Origin: Lachnospiraceae bacterium XPB1003
Lineage (GTDB): Bacteria > Bacillota > Clostridia > Lachnospirales > Lachnospiraceae
Reading direction: 5' to 3'
Assembly: GCA_900102065.1 (NCBI GenBank)
Contig: FMVK01000002.1
Span: forward strand, 62,001 to 126,000
Length of the DNA stretch: 64,000 nt
The position numbers were made by a program, and so were the translations under genes. The notes beneath the pieces are model-generated. The model searched no databases. It worked only from the letters and a program-made list of their open reading frames with translations, and was not told where the DNA came from. Below, piece after piece: positions 57,092 to 64,000 of the stretch. Each line of letters begins with the position of its first letter. Positions within the stretch are counted from its first letter, which is position 1.

Positions 57092-60017
57092 AAGGATCAG
57101 TTCATTTTCAAAGGAATGGAAAGACGGCAAGGGAGAGCAGCTTGCCAACAGTTTCGTGATAGAACTGTTAAAAAAGCATGGTGTGGACGGAAAGACTGCA
57201 TCCAGCAATATATCCGATGAGGAAGCCGCAAGTATTATGCAGGATCTCAAGAATGCAGGATATACCTCCGGTGAAACCGCAGCATCTGCAGGCAAGCAGA
57301 AAGATGGAGCAAAGGAACAGACAAAGGGTGATCAGGACAGAAAGGATGCACCTGTTAAGAAGGATGCTCGCGCACCTAAGACTGAGGATAATCAGGTTAA
57401 GAAAGATGTTCAAAAGGCTGCTGCATCTAAAGATGCTCAGCCAAAGAAAAAGAAGATAATAATCGTTGCCGGAAACAATCCCGGTGGTCAGGGAAGACCT
57501 GCGGCAGGGCCTTCACGCGGACAGTCCGGAAATTTCTCGCGTGGACCTATCAAGCCCAGAGAGAATATGATAGACCGTGCCGGGGCGGCTGCACGTCGTG
57601 AAGAGACTGAGAGAGAACAGGCAGAAGCAGTTAAAGCTGCTGAGGAGAAGGCTGCAAATGCAGCAAAAGCTGAAGAGGCTTCCGTTCAGGCCGTAACTAA
57701 GCCTGCAGAGTCGGAAGCAGTCAGAGAAACAAGAGAGATCAGAAATGACAGACCTGAGAGAACAGACAGGCCGGAAAGATCTGAAAGGCCTCTGTCAGGT
57801 GACAGACCTGTCAGAAACTTTGATCAGAGAAATGATGGCGGTTTCAGATCTCAGGGACAGAGACGCCCTGCTGACGGAAACGGAAGACCTTTTGGTGGAA
57901 ATCAGGGTGGAAGATCTCAAAATGGCCGTGGCGATGGAAGACCCTTTGGCGGCGGCCAGGGTGGAAGACCCGGAGCAGGAAGACCTTTCGGTGGAAATCA
58001 GGGTGGAAGACCATTTGGTGGAAATCAGGGAGGCGGAAGGCCCTTTGGCGGCGGTCAGGGCGGAAGACCCGGAGCAGGCAGACCGGAAGCTGCTCCTATT
58101 CCTCAGGAAACAAGAAGAGGAAAGCACTCTGAGAAGGATCGTGATCGTGAGAATCGCAGAGACTCCAGATATGATGATGAAGAGCGCGGACGCGATCGTA
58201 ACAGCGCTGCCGGTAGATTTATCAAGCCTGTTGCGAAGAAGGTTGAAGAGCCTGAAGATGATATCAAGGTTATCAAGCTTCCTGAGACCATTACTATCAA
58301 AGAGTTTGCAGAGCGTATGCATATACAGCCTGCCGATATCGTTAAGAAACTCTTCTTACAGGGTGAGATGGTAACGGTAAACCAGGAGATCGATTTTGAA
58401 AAGGCTGAGCTTATCGCACTTGATTATGAGATCATGTGTGAGAAGGAAGAGAAGGTCGATGTTATCGCAGAGCTTCTTAAGGAAGAAGATGAGGATGAAA
58501 GCAAGATGCTTCAGCGTCCTCCCGTTATCTGTGTAATGGGTCACGTTGACCACGGTAAGACTTCGCTTCTTGATGCTATAAGAAAGACCAATGTTATCGA
58601 GCAGGAAGCCGGCGGTATCACTCAGAAGATCGGTGCTTATACAGTAAGTGTAGAAGGCAGGAAGATCACTTTCCTCGATACACCCGGACATGAAGCTTTT
58701 ACGGCAATGCGTATGAGAGGTGCTAATGCAACTGATATAGCAGTACTTGTTGTTGCTGCTGATGACGGTGTAATGCCTCAGACCGTTGAAGCTATCAACC
58801 ATGCAAAGGCTGCGGGAATTGAGCTTATTGTTGCGGTCAATAAGATCGATAAGCCCGGCGCAAATGTAGACAGAGTTAAGCAGGAGCTTACTGAATACGA
58901 ACTTGTATCAGAGGACTGGGGCGGAACTACGGTATTCGTTCCGGTATCTGCTAAATCAGGTGAAGGAATTGATAAGCTTCTTGAAATGATACTTCTTACA
59001 GCGGATGTACTTGAGCTCAAGGCTAATCCCAACAGACGTGCGAGAGGTCTTGTAATAGAGGCGGAGCTTGATAAGGGACGTGGCCCTGTTGCCACTATCC
59101 TCGTGCAGAAGGGAACTCTTAAGATTGGTGATTTCGTATCAGCCGGAGCTTCTCACGGTAAAGTTCGTGCAATGATAGATGATAAGGGACGTCGTGTTAA
59201 GGAAGCCGGTCCGTCCACTCCCGTTGAGATACTGGGATTAAGTGATGTACCTAATGCAGGTGAAGTATTTATCTGTCATTCTAACGAGAAGGAAGCCAAG
59301 TCCTTCGCTGCTACCTTCATCACTCAGAATAAGGAGAAGAAGATCGCAGAGACTCGTTCCAAGATGTCTCTTACGGATCTCTTCGATAAGATCAAGGAAG
59401 GTACGTTAAAGGAGCTTAATCTTATCATCAAAGCTGATGTACAGGGATCGGTTGAGGCAGTTAAGCAGTCCCTCGAGAAACTTTCCAATGATGAAGTTAT
59501 CGTTAAGGTCATCCACGGTGGCGTTGGTGCCATCAATGAATCCGATGTCGTACTTGCAAGTGCTTCAAATGCAATTATCATCGGTTTCGACGTAAGACCT
59601 GATGCTGTTGCTAAGCAGACTGCAGAACGCGAAGGCGTGGATATCAGACTGTATGATGTTATTTATAAGGCTATAGAAGATGTTGAAGGCGCCATGAAGG
59701 GTATGCTTGAGCCTGTATTCGAAGAAAAAGTCATCGGACATGCCGAAGTACGTCAGATCTTCAAGGCTTCTGCTATCGGTAATATCGCCGGTGCGTTCAT
59801 TCTTGACGGATATATCCAGAGAGGATGTAAGGTACGTATCACACGTGAAGGTGAGCAGATCTTCGAAGGCCCTCTTGCTTCGCTTAAGCGTTTCAAGGAT
59901 GATGTTAAGGAAGTAAAGGCCGGCTTTGAATGCGGACTTGTATTCGAAGGATTCGATAAGATGCAGGAACTTGATATGGTTGAAGCTTATATCATGGTTG
60001 AGGTTCCCAGAGAATGA
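57084..60017 (+). CDS. infB: Translation initiation factor IF-2
   Basis: 977 residues from the ATG at 57084, which has GGAGG 11 nt upstream and overlaps the preceding stop by 8 nt; in-frame ATGs at 57054 and 57066 lie before that site. N-terminal IF2N domain, a long Lys/Ala/Glu-rich linker, a Gly-Arg-Pro repeat region (about 266-333), second IF2N ([24 protein letters not shown], in part), GTPase with G1 GHVDHGKT (486-493), G3 DTPGHEAF, G4 NKID, then domains II-IV. It brings initiator tRNA to the 30S subunit. The Gly/Arg-rich repeats are unusual in bacterial IF-2. Confidence 0.96.
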   Translation: MGRRISSFSKEWKDGKGEQLANSFVIELLKKHGVDGKTASSNISDEEAASIMQDLKNAGYTSGETAASAGKQKDGAKEQTKGDQDRKDAPVKKDARAPKTEDNQVKKDVQKAAASKDAQPKKKKIIIVAGNNPGGQGRPAAGPSRGQSGNFSRGPIKPRENMIDRAGAAARREETEREQAEAVKAAEEKAANAAKAEEASVQAVTKPAESEAVRETREIRNDRPERTDRPERSERPLSGDRPVRNFDQRNDGGFRSQGQRRPADGNGRPFGGNQGGRSQNGRGDGRPFGGGQGGRPGAGRPFGGNQGGRPFGGNQGGGRPFGGGQGGRPGAGRPEAAPIPQETRRGKHSEKDRDRENRRDSRYDDEERGRDRNSAAGRFIKPVAKKVEEPEDDIKVIKLPETITIKEFAERMHIQPADIVKKLFLQGEMVTVNQEIDFEKAELIALDYEIMCEKEEKVDVIAELLKEEDEDESKMLQRPPVICVMGHVDHGKTSLLDAIRKTNVIEQEAGGITQKIGAYTVSVEGRKITFLDTPGHEAFTAMRMRGANATDIAVLVVAADDGVMPQTVEAINHAKAAGIELIVAVNKIDKPGANVDRVKQELTEYELVSEDWGGTTVFVPVSAKSGEGIDKLLEMILLTADVLELKANPNRRARGLVIEAELDKGRGPVATILVQKGTLKIGDFVSAGASHGKVRAMIDDKGRRVKEAGPSTPVEILGLSDVPNAGEVFICHSNEKEAKSFAATFITQNKEKKIAETRSKMSLTDLFDKIKEGTLKELNLIIKADVQGSVEAVKQSLEKLSNDEVIVKVIHGGVGAINESDVVLASASNAIIIGFDVRPDAVAKQTAEREGVDIRLYDVIYKAIEDVEGAMKGMLEPVFEEKVIGHAEVRQIFKASAIGNIAGAFILDGYIQRGCKVRITREGEQIFEGPLASLKRFKDDVKEVKAGFECGLVFEGFDKMQELDMVEAYIMVEVPRE
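57881..58083 (+). repeat. Gly/Arg-rich tandem repeats in infB
   Basis: Units of about 24-36 bp encode [10 protein letters not shown] and [14 protein letters not shown] in several near-identical copies. They lie in the flexible linker before the second IF2N domain. Confidence 0.85.
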
Positions 60018-60412
60018 GAAAAGACAGTATCAAAAATACAAGGATCAACTCTGAAGTGATGAAGATACTTGCGGAGCTTATAAGAAGCGAGATCAAAGAT
60101 CCGAGAGTTCCGCAGTTCACATCCGTGACAGATGCTGTGGTGGCTCCTGATCTTAAGACCTGTAAGGTATGGGTCAGCTTCTTGTGTGATGAAGATCAGG
60201 AGAAGGATGCACTGAAAGGTCTCAAGAGTGCCGAAGGCTTTCTTAGAAGAGAGTTGGCAAGACAGCTTAATCTCAGAAATACTCCTGAACTCACGTTTGT
60301 TGCCGATCACTCTATTTCCTATGGAAATCACATGTCTTCAGTGATCGATCGTGTTGCAAAAGAAGATGCCGAGAGGCGCAAAAGCAGAGGGGAAACAGAT
60401 GATGACGTTTGA
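60014..60412 (+). CDS. rbfA: Ribosome-binding factor A
   Basis: 132 residues. [20 protein letters not shown] (start) and [22 protein letters not shown] are the RbfA KH-fold hallmarks (PELTFxxDxSIxYG). It assists late 16S rRNA maturation. ATGA overlap with infB, 14-nt overlap with the next gene. Confidence 0.95.
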   Translation: MRKDSIKNTRINSEVMKILAELIRSEIKDPRVPQFTSVTDAVVAPDLKTCKVWVSFLCDEDQEKDALKGLKSAEGFLRRELARQLNLRNTPELTFVADHSISYGNHMSSVIDRVAKEDAERRKSRGETDDDV

Positions 60413-61361
60413 TCTTTTACAGGAAACAAAAGATGCAAAACGAATAGGTATCACCGGACACATAAAGCCGGACGGGGACTGTATAGGTTCCTGCCTGGCT
60501 CTTTTGCACTATTTGGAGTTATGCTATCCGGATAAGGAGTGTGAGGTATTTCTTGAGGATCCGGGGAGATCATTTAAGGATATCCCGCTCAGGGACAGGA
60601 TCAATACAGATTATCCCGAGAGGGAACCTTTTGATGTCTTCATAGTCTGTGATACGAATAAAGAGCGTACAGGTGCTGCGCTTAAGTATTTTGAAAAGGC
60701 AAAGAAGACCATCAATATCGATCATCATGTAAGTAACAGCAACGGAACGGGAGATGTTAACCATGTTGTGCCGGGAATGTCATCCTGTGCGGAAGTGTTA
60801 TATGATCTGATGGATAATACAAAGATCGACGCGGTGATGGCTGAGCTCATATATATGGCTATAGCTCATGATACCGGTGTGTTCCGTTTTTCAAATACAA
60901 CACCGGATACGATGAGAAAGGCAGGATCTTTGCTTGAATTCGGATTTGATTTTCCGAAGCTTCTTGATGAGACATATTATGTAAAAACTTTTCTACAGAG
61001 CAGATTCCAGGCGCAGATAGTTCTTGAATCCAAGCGATATTTAAACGGGCAGGTGATCGTAGGAACTGCCGATAAGCGCATGATGGATCTGTTCGGAGCC
61101 GGCAAGGATGATACCGACGGAGCTGTCGGAGAGCTTAGAAATACAGAAGGTGTGGAATGTGCAATATTTATATACGAGAGGACTCCCGGGAGCTTTAAGG
61201 CAAGCCTCAGGGCATCTTCCGATAAAGTCAATGTTGCCCGGATCGCAGAGAAGTTTGGCGGCGGCGGACATGTAAGAGCTGCGGGATGCGAGTATGAAGG
61301 TGCTATGGAGGATATGATATATATGCTCCTTACGGAAGCGGCAGCGCAATTGGGAACGTAA
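60399..61361 (+). CDS. nrnA: DHH-family oligoribonuclease/pAp phosphatase NrnA
   Basis: 320 residues from the ATG at 60399 (GAGGGGAA just before it); the frame runs further upstream inside rbfA. GHIKPDGDCIGSCLAL, VCDTNKERTGA, IDHHVSNSNG and the DHHA1 end FGGGGHVRAAG are intact. It degrades very short RNAs and pAp with manganese. It occupies the usual place between rbfA and truB. Confidence 0.95.
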   Translation: MMTFDLLQETKDAKRIGITGHIKPDGDCIGSCLALLHYLELCYPDKECEVFLEDPGRSFKDIPLRDRINTDYPEREPFDVFIVCDTNKERTGAALKYFEKAKKTINIDHHVSNSNGTGDVNHVVPGMSSCAEVLYDLMDNTKIDAVMAELIYMAIAHDTGVFRFSNTTPDTMRKAGSLLEFGFDFPKLLDETYYVKTFLQSRFQAQIVLESKRYLNGQVIVGTADKRMMDLFGAGKDDTDGAVGELRNTEGVECAIFIYERTPGSFKASLRASSDKVNVARIAEKFGGGGHVRAAGCEYEGAMEDMIYMLLTEAAAQLGT

Positions 61362-61367
61362 CAGATA

Positions 61368-62276
61368 ATGTATCACGGAATAATAAATATATATAAAGAA
61401 GCAGGTTATACCTCATTCGATGTGGTAGCTAAGCTCAGAGGTATCCTGCATCAAAAGAAGATAGGACATACCGGAACGCTTGACCCGGATGCAGAGGGCG
61501 TGCTTCCGGTATGTTTGGGTAATGGGACAAAGCTTGTAGAAGATCTTACAGAGAAGACCAAGGTATACGAATGCGTGATGAAACTTGGCGTGGAGACTGA
61601 CACTGAAGACATGAGCGGAAGCGTGCTTTCTTCAAAGCCCGTTACTTCATCCGAAGGCGAGATAAGAGAAGCTTGTCTTTCTTTTATCGGCGACTACGAC
61701 CAGATACCGCCTATGTATTCGGCTATCAAGGTTAACGGCAGGAAGCTTTATGAGCTGGCACGTAATGGAGAAGAGATAGAACGCAAGGCGCGAGCGGTCC
61801 GTATCATCGATCTGGAAGTGACTGGGATAAGCAACGATGAAGTGACTATGACGGTCACCTGTTCAAGAGGAACTTATATCAGATCGCTTTGCAGGGATAT
61901 AGGCAGAAAGCTGGGCTGTGGAGGGACAATGGCCCATCTCCTCAGGATTCGGAGCGGAGAGTTTTCAATGGATGAAAGCTATAAGCTTTCCGAGGTTGAA
62001 GCTATGTCCAAGGCAGGCAACGTCGATGATATCATCATACCTATAGAACATTTTTACTCTGAATATCCCTGTGCCCACGTGAAGAGTGCTGCGAAGAAGC
62101 TTATAGATAACGGCAATCCTCTTGCTTTATCTGATGTTGAAGAAGGTGATGCATTTGCAGAGGCACATCCGGACCGGATACGCGTCTTTAACGCAGAAGG
62201 AAGGTTTGCCGGAGTTTATTCTTATGATCAGATAAAAGGTAAATTTATGCCCGACAAGATGTTTTCTACTGATTAG
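61368..62276 (+). CDS. truB: tRNA pseudouridine-55 synthase
   Basis: 302 residues. Catalytic motif GHTGTLDPDAEGVLPVCLG with the essential Asp, then KVNGRKLYELARNGEE and CSRGTYIRSLCRDIG. Makes pseudouridine 55 in the T loop of tRNAs. Ribosome site is weak; starts 6 nt after nrnA. Confidence 0.96.
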   Translation: MYHGIINIYKEAGYTSFDVVAKLRGILHQKKIGHTGTLDPDAEGVLPVCLGNGTKLVEDLTEKTKVYECVMKLGVETDTEDMSGSVLSSKPVTSSEGEIREACLSFIGDYDQIPPMYSAIKVNGRKLYELARNGEEIERKARAVRIIDLEVTGISNDEVTMTVTCSRGTYIRSLCRDIGRKLGCGGTMAHLLRIRSGEFSMDESYKLSEVEAMSKAGNVDDIIIPIEHFYSEYPCAHVKSAAKKLIDNGNPLALSDVEEGDAFAEAHPDRIRVFNAEGRFAGVYSYDQIKGKFMPDKMFSTD

Positions 62277-62293
62277 AAAAGGTTATCAAAATA

Positions 62294-63223
62294 ATGCGTA
62301 TAATCACAAGTCTTGATGAACTTCATATAAATGAGCCTTCCGCGGTTGCGGTAGGTAAATTCGATGGGATCCATATAGGACACAAAAAAATAATCGATGA
62401 GATACTGGCCGCAAAAAATGACGGCCTTTTATCGGTAATTTTTACTTTTGATCCCGCACCTGAGATATTCTTTGGATTTCAGGATGCTACCGAACTGATG
62501 ACGAAGCAGGAAAAACGCGATCATTTCGAAAAAGCCGGGATAGATGTTCTTATAGAGTATCCCATGAATCCCGTTACGGCAGCACTGGATCCCGAGGTAT
62601 TTGTCAGAGAATATATATCCAAAAGGATGAATGCGTCACTTGTGGTAGCAGGATCCGATCTTTCCTTCGGAGCAAGAGGAAAGGGCGATTTTAATCTCCT
62701 CAATGCTCTTAAATCCGAGCTTGGATATGAGACCTTAAGGATAGAAAAGATACGTATGGACGGAGATATCGTAAGTTCTACACGTATCCGGTCTCTGGTT
62801 CAGGAAGGACGGATGGAGGAAGCGGCGAGACTTCTTGGCAGACCATATTCGTTTAAAGGTCTCATAAGACACGGGAAGCAGCTTGGACGAACCATAGGGA
62901 TTCCCACAGCCAATATCATCCCGGAAGAAGGAAAGATACTTCCGCCCTACGGTGTATATCATGCAAGATGTATCCTTGACGGTTCCGAAGTTATGGCCGG
63001 CATAAGCAATATAGGCAAGAAACCTACAGTAAAAGATGATATGGCAGTAAATATAGAGACTTATCTTTTTGACTGGGATAAAGATATATACGGCTGCGGC
63101 CTGGAAGTTGAACTGTTACATTTTGAACGACCTGAGAGGAAGTTTGGAAGTGTAGAAGAATTAAAGGCTGCCATGCATGCTGACATAGAAAAACTCAGAG
63201 CAAAGAGTTATACGTCATTATGA
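62294..63223 (+). CDS. ribF: Bifunctional riboflavin kinase / FAD synthetase
   Basis: 309 residues. The FAD synthetase part has VAVGKFDGIHIGHKKII and TFDPAPEIFF and later SSTRIRSLVQEGRME; the riboflavin kinase part has GRPYSFKGLIRHGKQLGRTIGIPTANI (in part) and KPTV...ETYLFDW. Makes FMN then FAD. Last gene of the operon; AAAGG precedes the start. Confidence 0.96.
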   Translation: MRIITSLDELHINEPSAVAVGKFDGIHIGHKKIIDEILAAKNDGLLSVIFTFDPAPEIFFGFQDATELMTKQEKRDHFEKAGIDVLIEYPMNPVTAALDPEVFVREYISKRMNASLVVAGSDLSFGARGKGDFNLLNALKSELGYETLRIEKIRMDGDIVSSTRIRSLVQEGRMEEAARLLGRPYSFKGLIRHGKQLGRTIGIPTANIIPEEGKILPPYGVYHARCILDGSEVMAGISNIGKKPTVKDDMAVNIETYLFDWDKDIYGCGLEVELLHFERPERKFGSVEELKAAMHADIEKLRAKSYTSL

Positions 63224-63227
63224 AAAA

Positions 63228-63250
63228 ATCCTCACCGCGCGGGTGAGGAT
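63228..63250 (-). terminator. Terminator of the minus-strand methyltransferase gene
   Basis: Nine-bp stem ATCCTCACC/GGTGAGGAT around GCGCG. On the + strand it is preceded by AAAAA, which is a U run for transcripts from the - strand; on the + side no T run follows, so ribF ends less sharply. Confidence 0.75.
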
Positions 63251-63262
63251 AAATAAATGTCT

Positions 63263-63931
63263 TTATTTTACGGCAAAGAAGCCTGCCTGCAGATATGAGG
63301 TCCATAGTATATCAACCGATCTGAAACCGCATTTTTTCAATAGCTTTAAATGATCTTCTATAGTGATCGGATGTGTTTCAACGCCACGTCGTGATCTTTG
63401 CATTTCTATCTCTTCTTCGGATTTGCCGTGATCCCGCATAAACCCGAACCATCGGCGGAGTGCTGTTTCATCGCTTTGCGGCGATGACATCCTGATATTT
63501 TCGAAGGTAATAAAAATTCCCGATACTTTTAGCGCATCATAGCAGTGCCTGATGGCTTCTTCTCTTTGTTCCTCATTATAATAATGATGACTCTGAACTG
63601 CTGAAATGATATCAAAACACTCCCTGTATTCGATCTGATGGGAAGCGAGGTTTAAATATTCCACATCTTTCCCGGTAAGTTTTTCTTTAGCGATCTTTAA
63701 CATGGACCCGGAGGGATCACAAAGAGTAAATCGGATCTTAGGGAGTTCTTCCAATGCCTGCAACGCCAATGTACCGGTGCCGCATCCGGTATCAAGCCAT
63801 TTAGGTTCATCGATCCCGGCGTTCTTTACCAGATCGATTATCTGAACTGCGTATTCATTGTAATACGGAAGAGTATTTATAATATTACTGTCATATATTC
63901 CTGAATTGTATACTGATCTGTTATCCTGCAT
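63263..63931 (-). CDS. Class I SAM-dependent methyltransferase
   Basis: 222 residues, the only gene on the - strand. Motif I LDTGCGTGTLALQAL, post-I acidic LCDPSGSMLKIAK, motif IV ISAVQSHHYY, motif VI in GFRSVDILW. A small-molecule methyltransferase; substrate unknown. AGGAGG lies 15 nt before the ATG on the - strand. It converges on the ribF operon. The final 69 bp of the window, upstream of it, show no other feature. Confidence 0.88.
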   Translation of the reverse strand: MQDNRSVYNSGIYDSNIINTLPYYNEYAVQIIDLVKNAGIDEPKWLDTGCGTGTLALQALEELPKIRFTLCDPSGSMLKIAKEKLTGKDVEYLNLASHQIEYRECFDIISAVQSHHYYNEEQREEAIRHCYDALKVSGIFITFENIRMSSPQSDETALRRWFGFMRDHGKSEEEIEMQRSRRGVETHPITIEDHLKLLKKCGFRSVDILWTSYLQAGFFAVK

Positions 63932-64000
63932 ATTTATCTTTTTATCCTCCTGAAATGATCGTGATCTAAAAAATGCTCGATCGATATGTATGATAAAAGA

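Overview
The window looks like chromosomal DNA of an anaerobic Gram-positive member of the Clostridia, most likely a Lachnospiraceae relative (Butyrivibrio/Roseburia type). I infer this from moderate GC, strong AGGAGG-type ribosome binding sites, an oxygen-sensitive class III ribonucleotide reductase as the only reductase seen, a ClpC-type unfoldase, a T-box leader, the nusA-infB operon order of Firmicutes, and several small protein families that I associate with Lachnospiraceae. Almost every gene is on the + strand. Only the last gene (63.3-63.9 kb) is on the - strand. No integrase, transposase, CRISPR array or phage module is visible.

Layout. 0-6 kb: the tail of a sugar-isomerase-like gene, then a surface/signalling locus (membrane FecR-domain protein, secreted InlB-type repeat protein, CHASE2-adenylate cyclase). 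6.2-6.7 kb: a gene-free stretch with its own strong promoter, many hairpins and a terminator, which I read as a structured non-coding RNA of about 490 nt that I cannot assign to a family. 6.8-14.4 kb: envelope-related and accessory genes (catalytically degraded GH3 protein, tRNA-Gly, HPr-like protein without the histidine, SH3-3D secreted protein, zinc-ribbon/coiled-coil/Sel1 protein, tRNA-Arg/His/Gln, TPR lipoprotein). 14.4-18 kb: NrdR-box-controlled nrdD, then pyrF. 18-22 kb: polar amino-acid ABC importer and an EamA permease. 22-28.8 kb: pyrE, two small membrane proteins, an extended M29 aminopeptidase, and purE-purM-purN-purD. 28.9-36.5 kb: SH3/poly-Asp membrane protein, GntR regulator with clpC, radA, surE, phosphoesterase. 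36.6-41.5 kb: peptide/nickel-type ABC transporter. 41.6-43.7 kb: YqeG phosphatase, aroE, SGNH hydrolase. 43.7-46.5 kb: T-box leader, a small unknown gene and the CstA peptide/pyruvate transporter. 46.6-49.4 kb: EAL phosphodiesterase and a TrmH-family rRNA methylase. 49.4-54.6 kb: a three-gene set (TerB-N/TerB-C protein, BrxD-like ATPase, Lhr-type helicase) that matches the Shango anti-phage system. 54.7-63.2 kb: the rimP-nusA-rnpM-L7Ae-infB-rbfA-nrnA-truB-ribF translation operon. 63.3-63.9 kb: a methyltransferase on the opposite strand.

How the parts fit. Much of the window is housekeeping (nucleotide synthesis, translation, repair), punctuated by nutrient-uptake operons and by second-messenger enzymes (a cAMP-type cyclase and a c-di-GMP phosphodiesterase). 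The least ordinary items are the unassigned large RNA at 6.2-6.7 kb, the Shango-like trio in a core-gene context, the T-box in front of a transporter locus, and two very compact regulatory arrangements: a tRNA promoter whose -35 box is the loop of the preceding terminator, and a GntR gene whose promoter and ribosome binding site sit inside one perfect 16-bp palindrome.
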